This document shows, piece after piece, positions 1-11,734 of a stretch of 64,000 nt of DNA (positions are counted from its first letter, which is position 1; the number at the start of each line of letters is the position of its first letter). The translations under genes were made by a program, and so were the position numbers. The notes below the pieces were generated by a model. That model did no database searches. It saw nothing but the letters and a program-made list of their open reading frames with translations, and was not told the DNA's origin. The DNA is from Owenia fusiformis (Eukaryota; Annelida; Polychaeta; Sabellida; Oweniidae). The DNA is taken from the NCBI GenBank assembly GCA_903813345.2, contig CAIIXF020000002.1:1590001-1654000 (forward strand), read 5' to 3'.

Positions 1-3000
1 GTTTAACTCTGGTCCATTTAGTCGGTGACTGGCATAGTATATAACTCTTTCTTCGTTGTCTTGTATCTGGGATAAAACAGCGCCAACAGCTTCATGACTG
101 GCATCTGTGTCCAATATGTAGGGACAATCATCCCTTGGAAAAGCCAAAATCGGTGCTGTAGTTAACCTTTCCTTTAAAGTAATGAAGGCTTCTTCAGCTT
201 CAGAGTTCCACATAAACCTCTGGTTCTTCCGTGTTAACTTGTGCAAAGGTCCTGCTATTTCAGCAAAGTTTTTAATGTGTCTCCTGTAATATGATGCTCC
301 TCCCACAAACTGCCGGACCTGCTTGACAGTCTTTGGAGTGGGATATTGTAGCATAGCTTCCACTTTCTTGGGATCGGGTGCAATGCCCTCCCCTGAAACT
401 ACATGCCCTAAGTAGTTTACCTGTGTCTGAAGTAGAGTACACTTCTTTGGTTTCAATTTCAATCCAGCTCTACGTAATCGCCCAAATACCCCTTCTAAAC
501 GTTTTAGAGCTTGTTCAAATGTAGGGGAGAAAGAAATGACGTCATCCAAGTAAACTAAGGACCCTTCCTTGTTCAATCCGCTAAGGACTTCTTCCATCAG
601 TCTACAAAAAGTAGAGGGTGCGTTTGCCAAGCCAAATGGCATTACAGCCCATTGGAACAGTCCCCCTCTCACAGTAAATGCAGATTTTTCCTGTGCTTCT
701 TTGTCAAGTAATATTTGCCAGTAACCACTGGCTAAATCCAGGGTGCTGAAATACTTGGATCCATTCATCATGTCTAACGTTTCGTCAATCCGTTGGATAG
801 GAAAAGCATCTTTCTTGGTAACGCTATTGAGCTTCCTATAATCCACACAGAATCTCCAAGACCCGTCCTTTTTCTTTACTAATACAATGGGCGATGCCCA
901 TGGACTCTGTGATGGCTTAATTATACCTCGTCGCAACATGTCTTCAATGAGCTCATTCACTTCATCTTGTCGACTTCTGGGCAACATTCGGTATCTTTGT
1001 CGAATAGGAGTAGTATCCCCTGTATCAATGTTGTGTTCTACTAATGTAGTCCTCCCCAAATCATCATCACTTTGGGCAAAGATATCCTTATTTCCTCTTA
1101 GTAGCTTCTGCAATTGATCTCTCTGGGTCTGATTAAGTCCACAAGAACTCCGTTCAAACAAGTCCTGCATAAACTCTGGTAATGGCAAAAGTGAATCCTC
1201 AGTCCCTTCTGAACCTGTAAGCGGGCAAATTATTTCTTCAGTGACTTTATCGAGATCTACTTGATAGGTGTCCTCATCTACAGAGGTAATGACTCCTAAT
1301 ACAGCCCCTTCGGGAATGGATATTTCAAAGTCATTGTGATTCCTTACTTCCATATAACTACTTTGACTTGTATCAGCTAAGGTTGTCACAATTTCGAGCT
1401 CTTCTAAATCTTCGGCATCTAAATAAGGTTCAATAATACCCATCCCAGTGAGTGGCTCCTTCCATTGAACTTCAATAAATTGACCAGAAAAGGCAGGTAA
1501 GATCACTTCATGGGCAGCATTATAACATAACGAAGATTGTCGTGGATCAAACATTTGCCTTAAATCTGATAATATATCATCCTCCAACTCTAAACTTTCT
1601 GGTGTATTAGGAGGCGTTTCTGGAATGATGATTGGAGTAGCTGGAGGGCTATCAGGAAATCGCATTCCTTGTTCAGGTGATGGAGTTTCAGGTACAAGTA
1701 TATTTTCCAACTGTTCCCTGGCATCTTCAAAATCCTGAGAATCCTCAGAGTCCTCCATACTCTCCTCGGGAATAGATGAAGGGCTATCAGGGAACTGGAT
1801 CCTGGCTACAGGTGGGGTTTGTGTGGTACCTTTAAATGTTGCTCTCTCTTTACAACTGGATCCACTATCAACTGATTCCACTTGTTTTCCACAAGCCTCA
1901 GAGATAAAATCATCTGCTTTTAGATCAGAGCTGTAACTCTTATCCAGTTTGGCCATTGACCCCACACTGCAACTTCGAGAATTGTCTGTTTCCCTCGAAT
2001 TCAACTTCATTTCAGCATCCTCATAACTGTCTGTTGAAATATTGGGTTTGTCCTTGGTCCCAAAGCTAACTGTGCATCGGTGGTAGTCCACTATCGCGCC
2101 TGATGCAGAAAGATAGTCACTTCCCAAAATTCCTTCGAAGTCAATTGGGGCTACTACAATCTCCAACTCCTCTTCATGTCCATCGATACTCACCTTACCG
2201 AATATGGCTCCTAAAGTGGCCAATGGTTCCCCATCAGCCTGCAGCATAATATGAGTAGCTGGTATAAGTTTAGGACGATAGCGAGGGTTCATCCTTCTGT
2301 AAACTTCACTGTTTACAATGGTGCGTGCAGCACCAGAGTCCAACAAAAAGGCTACCTCTGCACCACAAACATCACCATGAGCGATAACTTTACGGACATC
2401 TTTTGGGGACTCATTCTTTGAAACATCTCTCCCAAAATGAGAGAGGAATTTAACTGGAGCGGCTTGGCGTGACTCAGCTTGTGCTTCTTTAGCTCGCTCC
2501 TCCATTCGCTTCCTGCTATAACACTCTGCAATAACATGACCTGGTTTATGGCAGAAAAAGCACTCCAATTTTCTGTATCGACTTCCCTTTATTTCGGAAT
2601 TGGTCTTCGGATTATCACCATCAGACTGGATTTTCGTCTCAATCAGCTGAATCCTCTTCTCCAGATTTTTGCGGTCTTGTTCAGTATTTTTGCGATCTTT
2701 TTCCAGGTTTTTTCGATCTTCCTCTTGCTTGTTGCCTAATTCCTCTAACAGCCTAGTGAGTTTCTTCAAATCATCATCCTTGTCTTCTAAAGCATTAACA
2801 CGGCTATATCTGGACTTTTGTCCTTTCCTCATTCTTTCCGATTCCACATAAGATTCTTCTCTTAGGGCAATTTCAATTGCCTTGTCTAACGTTGTGCATT
2901 CTTTATTATGTATTGCTCGGCGTATATCATCCTCCGCTATCGCCTGCTCAAAACTACGCCTTGCTAATCTATCCTGGGCTGACCTACTCATCTCAGGATA

Positions 3001-3168
3001 TGCCAATGCTGTAAGTCGCCTGATATCCTGTCCTAAAGTCTGTAAAGATTCTTTGGGCTTCCTCATTCGCCCAATTAGTTCGGCCTCATATACCTCTGCT
3101 TTTCCTCCAGGCCCATATCTTTTCTCCAAGGCTAAAACTAACTTGTCATATGTGTATTCAGCTTCCAT
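1..3168 (-). CDS. Ty3/Gypsy retrotransposon gag C-terminus and pol, partial at window edge
   Basis: One minus-strand frame is free of stop codons over 1,056 codons and runs off the window at position 1. In order it encodes a charged coiled-coil gag tail, a CCHC zinc knuckle (CFFCHKPGHVIAEC, near 2,520-2,565), an aspartic protease core with LLDSGAA (near 2,326-2,345), an acidic Ser/Pro-rich linker of roughly 300 residues, a reverse transcriptase with the catalytic YLDD (541-552), the connection segment with YLGHVVS and VRQFVGGASYYRR, and the start of RNase H (ILDTDASHEAVGAVLSQ). Integrase would lie outside. The order protease-RT-RNase H with gag and pol in one frame fits Ty3/Gypsy elements. 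The lack of any stop or frameshift argues for a young copy. The 5' end is cut by a CACTA-like insertion at 3,169; the gag frame resumes at 11,893. Internal ATG codons exist, but the true start is in the gag N-terminus at 20,173. Confidence 0.95.
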   Translation of the reverse strand, partial: MEAEYTYDKLVLALEKRYGPGGKAEVYEAELIGRMRKPKESLQTLGQDIRRLTALAYPEMSRSAQDRLARRSFEQAIAEDDIRRAIHNKECTTLDKAIEIALREESYVESERMRKGQKSRYSRVNALEDKDDDLKKLTRLLEELGNKQEEDRKNLEKDRKNTEQDRKNLEKRIQLIETKIQSDGDNPKTNSEIKGSRYRKLECFFCHKPGHVIAECYSRKRMEERAKEAQAESRQAAPVKFLSHFGRDVSKNESPKDVRKVIAHGDVCGAEVAFLLDSGAARTIVNSEVYRRMNPRYRPKLIPATHIMLQADGEPLATLGAIFGKVSIDGHEEELEIVVAPIDFEGILGSDYLSASGAIVDYHRCTVSFGTKDKPNISTDSYEDAEMKLNSRETDNSRSCSVGSMAKLDKSYSSDLKADDFISEACGKQVESVDSGSSCKERATFKGTTQTPPVARIQFPDSPSSIPEESMEDSEDSQDFEDAREQLENILVPETPSPEQGMRFPDSPPATPIIIPETPPNTPESLELEDDILSDLRQMFDPRQSSLCYNAAHEVILPAFSGQFIEVQWKEPLTGMGIIEPYLDAEDLEELEIVTTLADTSQSSYMEVRNHNDFEISIPEGAVLGVITSVDEDTYQVDLDKVTEEIICPLTGSEGTEDSLLPLPEFMQDLFERSSCGLNQTQRDQLQKLLRGNKDIFAQSDDDLGRTTLVEHNIDTGDTTPIRQRYRMLPRSRQDEVNELIEDMLRRGIIKPSQSPWASPIVLVKKKDGSWRFCVDYRKLNSVTKKDAFPIQRIDETLDMMNGSKYFSTLDLASGYWQILLDKEAQEKSAFTVRGGLFQWAVMPFGLANAPSTFCRLMEEVLSGLNKEGSLVYLDDVISFSPTFEQALKRLEGVFGRLRRAGLKLKPKKCTLLQTQVNYLGHVVSGEGIAPDPKKVEAMLQYPTPKTVKQVRQFVGGASYYRRHIKNFAEIAGPLHKLTRKNQRFMWNSEAEEAFITLKERLTTAPILAFPRDDCPYILDTDASHEAVGAVLSQIQDNEERVIYYASHRLNGPELN
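3166..3168. repeat. Target-site duplication CAT, left copy
   Basis: The trinucleotide CAT flanks the 8.72-kb insertion on the left; the same CAT is at 11,891-11,893. Removing the insert and one copy restores the gag reading frame exactly, which supports the assignment. Confidence 0.8.
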
Positions 3169-4092
3169 CACTGCGTGAAAAATGGAATTTCTAGACTAAG
3201 CACGTCTAGAAACTAAGTCTAAGCACGCCAGGTGCTTAGGCGTGACTAGTTTTGACACGTCTAGGTACGCGATGAAACCAACTCTAGACATCTCTAGGCA
3301 CGTCTAAGCACACGCAGTGCAAAGACGTGCTTAGAGTGTGACAAAAAGTCTTGGCACGCCTTGAGACTAATGATTGAAATCTAGAATAAAGTAATTATCG
3401 AATCAGATGAATGTATATTGTTATAAGCAATTATGATCAACATTCATAATTTAGACATATTTTCACTGAAATATACTGATTTCTTTTTACCTTTTATCTA
3501 TTTTATTTATTATTTTGTAAAACAAACTGTTCACGTATACCATGACGTTTTACATATATGATTGAATAATAAATCACGTACTGTTTAAAGGTTGTAAAAT
3601 ACCAAACAAGCTGTACTGATAACTAGTAAAAATATTTTTTCCCGGGCATCTATCAAGTTGTTACATCAAGCCCCGGGTATCAAGCAAGATACAAGAATAG
3701 TATTATTATTGTGCGTCTGACCAAATGGATGAAAAAACTATGTGTTCATATTGTGTATGCAATGTATCATTACTAATTGATATAAGGCAGGGGCGAAGCC
3801 AGCTTTCATTCAGGATGGGGGTGCGATCGCCAAAAGCTTTTCGGTTTTCAGTCACGGGGTTGCGATTGTTGCATAAACAAGCCATGAAAATAAGATTTAT
3901 TTTGAATTTTACAAAAATTTCTTCAAAATTGAGCTTTTTCTTTCTCGTGGTTTTATTTTTATTGCACCCCCCTCGCTTCGCCTATGGACGCAATTAGCAT
4001 ATTCATTTAAGTTGCCTCTCCCCGTAGATACGCGGAGTTTCTAGACCATCCTACGTCTAGAAATTGCAAGAAATTCCACATTTGATGCAGTG
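3169..4092. mobile_element. Possible 924-bp short CACTA-like unit sharing the left end
   Basis: At 4,031-4,092 there is a second right-end sequence (gcggagtttctagacc ... ccacatttgatgcagtg) closely matching the right end at 11,829-11,890. With the left end at 3,169 it delimits a 924-bp unit with subterminal repeats at its left. The base triplet after 4,092 is ATC, not the CAT seen at 3,166, so this is not a clean separate insertion. It may be the trace of an internal duplication or of a nested relative whose left end is lost. Confidence 0.45.
3787..3986. mobile_element. Foldback MITE of the 'ggcg-agcc' poly-G/poly-C family, copy 1
   Basis: The ends are ggggcgaagccagc and cgcttcgcct, an imperfect inverted pair. 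The interior contains ttttgaattttacaaaaatt and ttcaaaattgagc, shared with the copies at 5,321-5,577, 8,340-8,672 and 19,061-19,306, and a C-run just inside the right end. It has no coding capacity. Confidence 0.65.
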
Positions 4093-5320
4093 ATCATACT
4101 AGTACTTGCGAATCATATTGAAATTAATCTTATTTTAAGCAAACAAGAATTAAAATACAGTGTACGTTACTCTAAAAACAAAAACTCCTTTGCACAATTA
4201 CAGAACGATGATTCAAAATAGTTTTTTGAAACCCTTTTTAGAGTACTTCTCTCCTATAGTGCAGGAAATAATTGTTTGGACGGTGGTCAATATTACATAC
4301 ACCCCCCCCCACATAAAATTAGTAACAGGATCCCCTTTTCGGCCACCTATCTAATCAAAGCCTGATTATGATTGGCGATTTAGATAAATTCGTCAAATGT
4401 CACAAATAACTGAACTACTAGATCTAGCATTGCAATTGAGGAAAGAATTAGATTTAAATATTGATATGCTCGAAATGAAAACACACGATTGCCAATCTAA
4501 TGGAAGGGGTACGTAATGAAGACGCGATATTGTGTTTACCGTCCATCGTCCATCGCTCGAAAAGAAAATCGCATTGTCCTGACCAATCCATCTCACAAAA
4601 ATCGCATTCACCTCAAAACAAAAATTGAATTCGTCTCCCATTTGAAAATTAAGAGATTTTGAAACGAAAAGAGTATGAAGCTCTGTTTGAGCCTATTAAA
4701 CACAGGCGAATGGTAATTTCATCATCATGCTCTGACACAGTAAAGTCATAGACATCTGAGCAACAAGTGATTTTGTTTGGTCGCTGTTATATTGTTTTGT
4801 TGATTTTTTTTGATGCTGGTGTGTTTATATTATTCAATAAAATTTTATATTTCAAAATGTCATTAGTTAAGTCATTCGGATATTTTGTAGACTTATGATA
4901 TAAGACTTCTGGTTTTGTTTCATCAAACAAAGTTTAGATATGGACTTCGAACTTCAGATTTCATTGAAGAGAGTTAGGAATATCATGATCGGAATTGAAT
5001 ATAGCCTATGGCTTTATACCCTGTGACAACATGATATTAACCTCTGGCTCTCTAAGCCCTCGAAAAATGTATCGTGTCCCTTTGGAAGGGTTGGTGCACG
5101 TCACCCCCCCCCCCCCGCGGCCAAAAAGTCTAGATCTTTCAAAAGCGTGCAGCTTTCACCATTGTGAGCACTTTTCAAATACACCATTGACCATTCCAAT
5201 GACTTAGCATCGGGATACCATCATGTATTTCACCAGTCCATGTTATGTCGATGCACCATTGAAGACTCCTCATTTTCCCAGAAGAACTCATGTTGATCGA
5301 ATCCCAAAAGGTACAATCAT
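4093..5320. other. Non-coding interior of the CACTA-like element
   Basis: No gene or recognised repeat family was found here. The stretch has C-runs at 4,301-4,311 and 5,104-5,117, and short ORFs on both strands with no recognisable protein. Confidence 0.6.
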
Positions 5321-5577
5321 GCCAGCTTTCAGTCGGGGGGGGGGGGGGGTGATGCCAAAACGAATTTCGGTTATCAGTCAGGGTTGTACCATTGTGGCTA
5401 ATACAGGCCAATAAATTTATTTTGAATTTTACAAATATTGATGCAACTTCTTTCAAAATTGAGCTAGAGGCTCAAAATAAAAAGCATTTTACCCTTTTCT
5501 TCTTCTATCTCATGGTTCTATTTTTTTTATTGGTTATCGCACCCATCGTACCCCCCCCCCCACTTGGTAACGCCTAT
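5321..5577. mobile_element. Foldback MITE, poly-G/poly-C family, copy 2
   Basis: It starts gccagctttcagtcgg followed by a G-run (5,335-5,349) and ends with a C-run and ttggtaacgcct. The body (ttttgaattttacaaatatt, ttctttcaaaattgagc, ttcttctatctcatggtt) matches copies 1, 3 and 5. Confidence 0.7.
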
Positions 5578-5835
5578 TGTTTTTTAAACAGGACATTAAC
5601 ACGCGGGAAGTCTCGGGAAGATATATTGTATTAATATCCCTCAGAATATTCCCTATATATGTCCAAAACATTCCAGTGCATAACCCCTATGTATTAACTT
5701 TATCATTTGAGAGGAGTTAAGCTACACGTTTTAGAGACAAAGTGCACGTGAATATTATGACCCCTCCACATTGGTTTCTCCAGGGCCCCTAATAATTCAA
5801 TATCCCTTAAACCCCGGGCCTTAAACATTTATCAC

Positions 5836-6201
5836 AGAGTCCTAACTACGACCGTTAGTTTGAATTTCAAACCTACCATGTGTTTAAAAATCAAGGATTA
5901 TGAGTCTCATAATGTACCGTTTTTGTTCCATTAAAAGCAAAACAAAAATGCCTCTCTGTCGGTGCATTGCTGTCGGGGCCGGTCCCAAGCTGTGTGAAGC
6001 GCTTCTCACAGCTGGGGACCCAAACGCCGCTAAAAGGAGGGACTCTCAGTCTGTATAACAGTATAATGTAACCATCAGAAAAATTTGTTTTCTTTTAATG
6101 GAACAAATTTGAAGAAAAACGGTGCAGTATATTGATTCACAATCCTTGATTTCCAAACAGGTGTAGGTATAAAATTCAAATTAACGGTCGGAGTTGGCAC
6201 C
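5836..6201. mobile_element. Foldback MITE with about 110-bp inverted arms
   Basis: The left arm (5,836-5,945) and right arm (6,070-6,201) are diverged reverse complements: gaccgttagtttgaatt against aattcaaattaacggtc, and aaaaatcaaggatta against caatccttgatttcc. The loop carries a small perfect hairpin, gctgtgtgaagcgcttctca followed by cagc. It is non-coding. Confidence 0.65.
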
Positions 6202-6324
6202 TTGTGTTTATACTTACTAGTAATCGGACAAATAATACTACGAAAGGCAGAACTTATTCCAAGAGGACCAAAATTCTGCACGTTCACGAACAAGCTCCTT
6301 CATAACCCCCCTATCATGAAAAAT

Positions 6325-7040
6325 GGCATCTATTGCAGTTTTGAATTAAAATTTGAACCAAAAATTGAATTAAATTTTTGGCGGTCTCATAAAACCGGCA
6401 GCATATTCATTTATTGACATCCCATACAAGGGGGGTGGTCAGAGTTGTTATGTGGTTACTGGGCATCCGCCACGATCAGAACCATGTAAGGAATAGTAAG
6501 GGGAAGCCCATGATACCAAGTAATATCAAATAATTATAGGAGCTTCTAACTTCTTCCGCATCCCCACCCTTGGTATACGCAGCTGACAAAATGGATCGGT
6601 ACGGGTCAAAAGCTGGACCGGTACGGGTTAACGGTTTTATTTGAATTTAAAACAGCTATAACTTGCTCAATATTGACTTCTTCGTATCTAAGTTGAAATA
6701 TATGATCCCTCCGAATGATTTTAAGTACCCCCAAAGTTCACCCATACAGGTCCAGCTTTTGACCCATACCGGTCCATTTCGTCAGCTGCGTATACCAAGG
6801 GTGGGAATGCGGAAGAAGTTAGAAGCTCCTTTAATTATTTGATATTACTTGGTATCATGGGCTTCCCCTTACTATTCCTTACATGGTTCTGATCGTGGCG
6901 GATGCCGAGTAACCACATATAACTCTGACCCCCCCCCCCCTTGTATGGGATGTCAATAAATGAATATGCTGCCGGTTTTATGAGACCGCCAAAAATTTAA
7001 TTCAATTTTTTGTTCAAATTTTAATTCACCTGCAATGCCG
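6325..7040. repeat. Large inverted repeat (foldback element), arms about 280-300 bp
   Basis: The left arm 6,325-6,640 and right arm 6,745-7,040 are near-identical reverse complements. Landmarks in the left arm are ggcggtctcataaaaccgg, ggttactgggcatccgcc, catgataccaagtaatatc and cgcagctgacaaaatgg; each recurs inverted in the right arm (ggttttatgagaccgcc, ggcggatgccgagtaacc, gatattacttggtatcatg, ccatttcgtcagctgcg). The spacer of about 100 bp is AT-rich. The high arm identity suggests a recent origin. No ORF is recognisable. Confidence 0.85.
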
Positions 7041-7045
7041 GACAG

Positions 7046-8207
7046 CCCTACAAGCTATTTCAAAACATTTATTGTCATTAAACGTAGACATGTATGTGCC
7101 ATACATGAAACATCTACAAAATAGCAAACTATTCTTTAACATACTACTTTAAGATGACAAAAACAAATGTCACGTGAGTTGTATTCTGCCTTAGCTTGCA
7201 AAATTGTTTAATATGAATTAAATATGTTAGACTCGCGCACCCATCCTTCGTAAAATTCGATTTACTCGCGCACACGTCATTTTGCGAGACACAAAAGTGC
7301 GAATTTCTCTTTAACCGGGACACGCTTGGATGAGATATTTGGTGAATTAGATCGTCTTTAGACATTGATGGTACGGGACAAGTTTCACAGAGATACAAAA
7401 TCTTAAAACATGTAAAAAGTGTGATTACAAACCTCAAGCGAAAGAAAATGCGAATCACTCGCGCACACGTCATCCATGAAGTCACGTGACAGACTATACC
7501 CAGGGTGAAAGGGTAGCGTAGACCAAATCATCTCCTTAAAGTTTTCTATTATAAGCATATAGACCAAAACTGCGCTCAAAACTTAACAATTATATATAGT
7601 CAAAATGACCATTAAAAACTCTAATGATTACACAAGTGGCCATAAGTACGCCTCAAAAACTAAAAAAAATTGCAATTTAAGGGCCCCCCTTTAAGTTTCA
7701 ATAGATAATGTAGCTTGATCATTTGATTTCAAAATACTAGTCCATGTCCGTGCGATTAGTGTCAATTCATATAGTTTTGATTACAATCAGAATTCTCAAT
7801 TTTGAGAATTCACTTTAAAGTCACTTTCAAGTCACTTTTCCTTTAATCTATCTGTAATCACTAATTAACTAGATCAATACATACTCGATTTCCTCTGCCC
7901 ACCAACAACACTGTTATGTAAGGGCGGAAATAAATCAGTGTAATCTTGTAATCGGGCATTTGAAAATGACCCCTAAATTTCATCCATGTCCATGGTAAGA
8001 GCCAAGGGTAGATGTTGGGGGGGGGGGGGGGTATGCTGGAACTCTTACATATGACTGGCCAAAATTTCAATCACATGCAGTTTTCATCATTTTTGGACAC
8101 TTTCAAAGAGCTCTTTGAATCTCAGGGCCGTTATATGGGGGAGGGGGTGTTCAGATATCACTATATCTAGGATGTTGATCTGACATTATTTATGCCGGGA
8201 TACCTTC
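7046..8207. other. Non-coding interior of the CACTA-like element
   Basis: There is no recognisable gene. A minus ORF of 113 codons (7,144-7,485) shows no known motif. A short palindrome surrounds agaattctcaattttgagaa (7,790-7,810), and a G-run lies at 8,018-8,031. Confidence 0.55.
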
Positions 8208-8312
8208 TTGCCTTTTCCAAGTCGGTATTTTTTACTTATCTGCCCGCTTATCTGATCTTGAATAATAGAAATCAAGATAGGAAAAAGATACCGACTTGGG
8301 CAAGGCTACCCC
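8208..8312. repeat. Short foldback element
   Basis: Ccttttccaagtcggtat (8,212-8,229) is matched in inverse by ataccgacttgggcaagg (8,289-8,306). An inner inverted pair (gatcttga and tcaagata) lies between them. Confidence 0.6.
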
Positions 8313-8339
8313 ATCCACCCTATTCTAATCTTTCTGGAA

Positions 8340-8672
8340 ACTACTCCCAATGTGGTGCGATCCCATTCTGATACTCATAGGATCTCTCTGTTTCACCTGA
8401 AACATCATCTCAGGACTGAGAAGAAATGCGATGTCATGATGTGCGATCGTGGCATAACTTATTAAGTGAGCCCAAAAAATGTTAAGATTTATTTTGAATT
8501 TTACAAAAATTGATGCATCTTTCAAAATTCTTCAAAAATGAGATTGAAACTTCAAATAAAAAAATTGAAAGCTCTTTTCTTCTATGTAATGGTTATGTTT
8601 TATAAGCTTTTTTTTGGGGGGGGGGGTGCCTTCGCACTCATCGTAACTCCCCCCCCCCCCCCTCTGCCGGCC
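8340..8672. mobile_element. Foldback MITE, poly-G/poly-C family, diverged copy 3
   Basis: The core ttttgaattttacaaaaatt and ttcttctatgtaatggtt is shared with copies 1, 2 and 5. A G-run (8,617-8,627) and a C-run (8,648-8,661) follow. The terminal repeats are degraded. Confidence 0.55.
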
Positions 8673-8689
8673 AGAGAGAGAGAGTCCAG

Positions 8690-10094
8690 AGATAGTTTGC
8701 AAAGCGTGCTCACGGCTTTCCATGGAAAACATCACCAGTTGCAACTAGTGTCTTTTTTTCTTTTTAATTTTTTTTCTTTTTAAAGTTGCAACTAGTCTCT
8801 ACAACTGTCACTGACTGAAGATTACAGACACAGACACAGTTACATGTACATTATCTCAAGGTGAATACAGAATATGCCCTTTTTGGAATGTTCAATGTTC
8901 AGGATTCACGATGGTCAGAACGAGATTGTATTTTTGATAATACAAATGTATTACCTTTAAGCAGGTTTCAACGGATTTTGATACACATTTTTTGCCGTGC
9001 GTCCTATTATGATTACAATCAGCAGTTTCCTAGATAAACATGACAACCGGGAGATAGTCTTCGGGCTGACATCTCGAAGCTGTTGTTTATGACTTCAATA
9101 CGGTATATCAATATTGATTTCCTCGCAAAGTATTCAAACAACAATTCGTCTTTTGATAGAATTTTACACTTCGCTTACGTCATTTTAATTCATTCAAAAT
9201 AATAGTTCACAAATGAATTCAGCTGTGGGGAACAGCAAAAGTACAGCTTGAGAGGGAGGGGGAATGTATGTACCCGGCAAATATAAGGGCTTTAACATGG
9301 GATTTAGGGGTATGTTAGGGTATGTTACCTTCAAAAGTAGGATTTTAACGAGGGTCAAGGCCTTAGGGGGTAGGCCCCGGTGTAGACACCCTGTAAAATG
9401 GGTATTTAACAGGGGTTGAGGATTGATTGAAGATATCCTGGAAAAGCTTGGCTTTAACATGGGTTAGGATGTTAGTTAAAGTAGGGGCTTAATGTGGTCT
9501 TAAAAAGCTCCAACGTTCCTCTTAGGGTGGTTAGTCACAATTTTTCTCTAAAACTCATTTGTATTGTTGTAGCCAGAATGTTTCGGGTCAAGAGACCAAC
9601 TACGAAAGAAAGTTATCAAAAGGATTAATGCAAATGCCTTTTATATGATCAAAATGTCAACTACATGTACGGGGGAGTTTCCTGCCCCTGCGATTTTATT
9701 TGTCCATTTAGAATAAGATAAACCATGTAACCAGGTCCACGTATTCCATTCTGACAGAATTTCAGATTCAATTTCAAATTAAGTTTATTATGTTCGAAAT
9801 CCCGAATGTCCCCGGGAGAATCTCTTTTCGAAATTATAATGTCAGATAGATACAAAATAATATTGATATAACTTAATACACTTAGTTTGGCCCCCGTTTT
9901 AATTAGACGGATTGACGGAGTCAGAAAATCCGCCAAATTAAAATCAGTCAGATTTCTGTGTGGAATTTTTGTCAAATGCACTTTAGAAATTAATCTTCTG
10001 GGGCCCCTTTTCCTGTCAACTGAGCATGTCATCAACATGTCATACATTATCCCAAAAGAAATACAGAAAATATCTTAGTAAATACCCGTCCTAA
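8690..10094. other. Non-coding interior of the CACTA-like element
   Basis: AT-rich DNA with a degenerate run of short repeats around 'ggg tta/ttt aacatggg' (9,290-9,480). A 128-codon minus ORF (9,661-10,047) has no recognisable motif. Confidence 0.5.
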
Positions 10095-10096
10095 TG

Positions 10097-10582
10097 ACAT
10101 AAACCATGGGCTTTCAAGAGAATCTTTTGATAGTCCATGCATAAACATAGACAAAAATTAAACTTCAGTCCTGATTTCGCCAAATTAAATAGCCGGCAAT
10201 ATTGAAATTGAGCAAATTCGTCAAATTAAGTAGCGTCAAAATAAGTGTATCTAAAGTATCTGTAAGGGGGGGGGGGGGTGGCTTAAGTCATAAAGATTAC
10301 CGAGAGATACAAATCGGAGAAATATATGAGATGATGAATATGTATTGTATGTTTTCCAGTTGAATTATGTTATTTGTTATTGGTCCTAATATGATTAGGG
10401 ACCACCAATATGTATGAGACAGTTTTGAAGTTCAAAAAACTGGTAAAATTGGTTAAAGTAAATTGTATATGATAATCAGAGCCGGGATTCAGAGATACAA
10501 CTAAAATAACGAGGAATTAAAAATAGCCTATAGACCAATGTAAACTGCAATCGTGGACTCTCTTGAAAGCCCATGCTATAAT
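10097..10582. repeat. Short inverted pair bounding about 490 bp
   Basis: Catgggctttcaagagaatc (10,106-10,125) is matched in inverse by ctctcttgaaagcccatg (10,558-10,575). It may be the ends of a small foldback element; the interior is AT-rich and non-coding. Confidence 0.5.
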
Positions 10583-11123
10583 CAAGGTAATTTTGGGATA
10601 TCCCGTCTTTGAAGAAGCAAAAACGCAATCAAACAGTTAATTAGTTATTGTGTGATCTAGATTACAGATCAAAGAAATCAATTTCAAGATCATTATTACT
10701 ATGTATTTAGTTCGTTGTATTTTTGAAAAGGGGTACAAGAAAACTATGTATTAATATATCAAGGGCAGGGTGCTACTGAATCTGATAGTTAAAGCTGGGA
10801 AAATGCTTTCCCCCATTTTGCAAATATTGTGTGATGCCAATGAACCCTGAAATTTGTTTTTGTTTTCGAGAGCAATCAACAAATATGTTTATGAAAATCT
10901 TGCGAGTCCAGACATATGATTCTCATTCTGTCTCAGCTTAGTGTTGTGACGTCTGTGTCTCCCTCATTTTTACTCTATATTCAGTTTCTTTTTAAACCAA
11001 ATTTACAAATATCCGTTCATATATATAAATCAGTAGTTGTTTATGACAAGATTATGTTTATAGATTATCAAAAATTAAGGAAGCGTATTCTGTAATTTCA
11101 ATATATACAATTTCAATATATGT

Positions 11124-11402
11124 TAGCCCCCCTCCCCTTCGCCGACAGTAATGTATTGTTTAAAATAATACTGCATCCACCGGCCAATTATTCTTTCACC
11201 ATTTTGAGCAGTTTTCGTGTGATTTTGAACAAATATCAAATGTGACCCCACCCCTGGAATAAGTTAGCCCCCCCCTCGCCGACAGAGATGTCTAGTTTAA
11301 AATAATACTGTATCCCCTGGCCAATAATTCTCTCACCTTTTTGAGCAGTTTTCGTGTTATTTTTGAGCAAATATCAAATGTGACCTCACCCCTGGAATAA
11401 TT
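11124..11402. repeat. Tandem duplication, two units of about 140 bp
   Basis: Two adjacent copies begin ttagccccccc and cgccgacag, share taaaataatactg, caccattttgagcagttttc and gagcaaatatcaaatgtgac, and end cacccctggaataa. They differ by scattered substitutions. Confidence 0.8.
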
Positions 11403-11734
11403 CAAAAGTCATCCCCTAATTAGCAAATGCTGGATTCGGCCCTGGTACTTGTCAATGCGAAATAATGGGCGTTGATTAGTGGAAATACCCATTTAAACAG
11501 ACCTTCTTAATTTATAACAAGTTTACAATTAAGAAGCCATGTTGCGATGTACTTTTCGTGACTCAAGTCGGATATAAAGTGAAAACATACTCTTTTTGAT
11601 TTGATATCCCGTATTTAGCTAAAGCAAAACATGAAATATTAACACGTGCGTTAAATTATGATTTAAATGTTTCCATATATAGCGCAAAATCTCACATGGC
11701 AATTTAATAACGACTAATTTCGTCTTGTGTCTAA
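11403..11734. other. Non-coding AT-rich stretch near right end of the CACTA-like element
   Basis: No gene or repeat was recognised. The subterminal repeat block of the transposon follows at about 11,735. Confidence 0.5.

Noticed and set aside
887-1117. Plus-strand ORFs across 887-3,178
   Set aside because: They are antisense to the uninterrupted minus-strand pol frame.
9661-10047. 128-codon minus ORF
   Set aside because: No recognisable motif, no codon pattern, inside a non-coding transposon interior, with an overlapping frame on the other strand.
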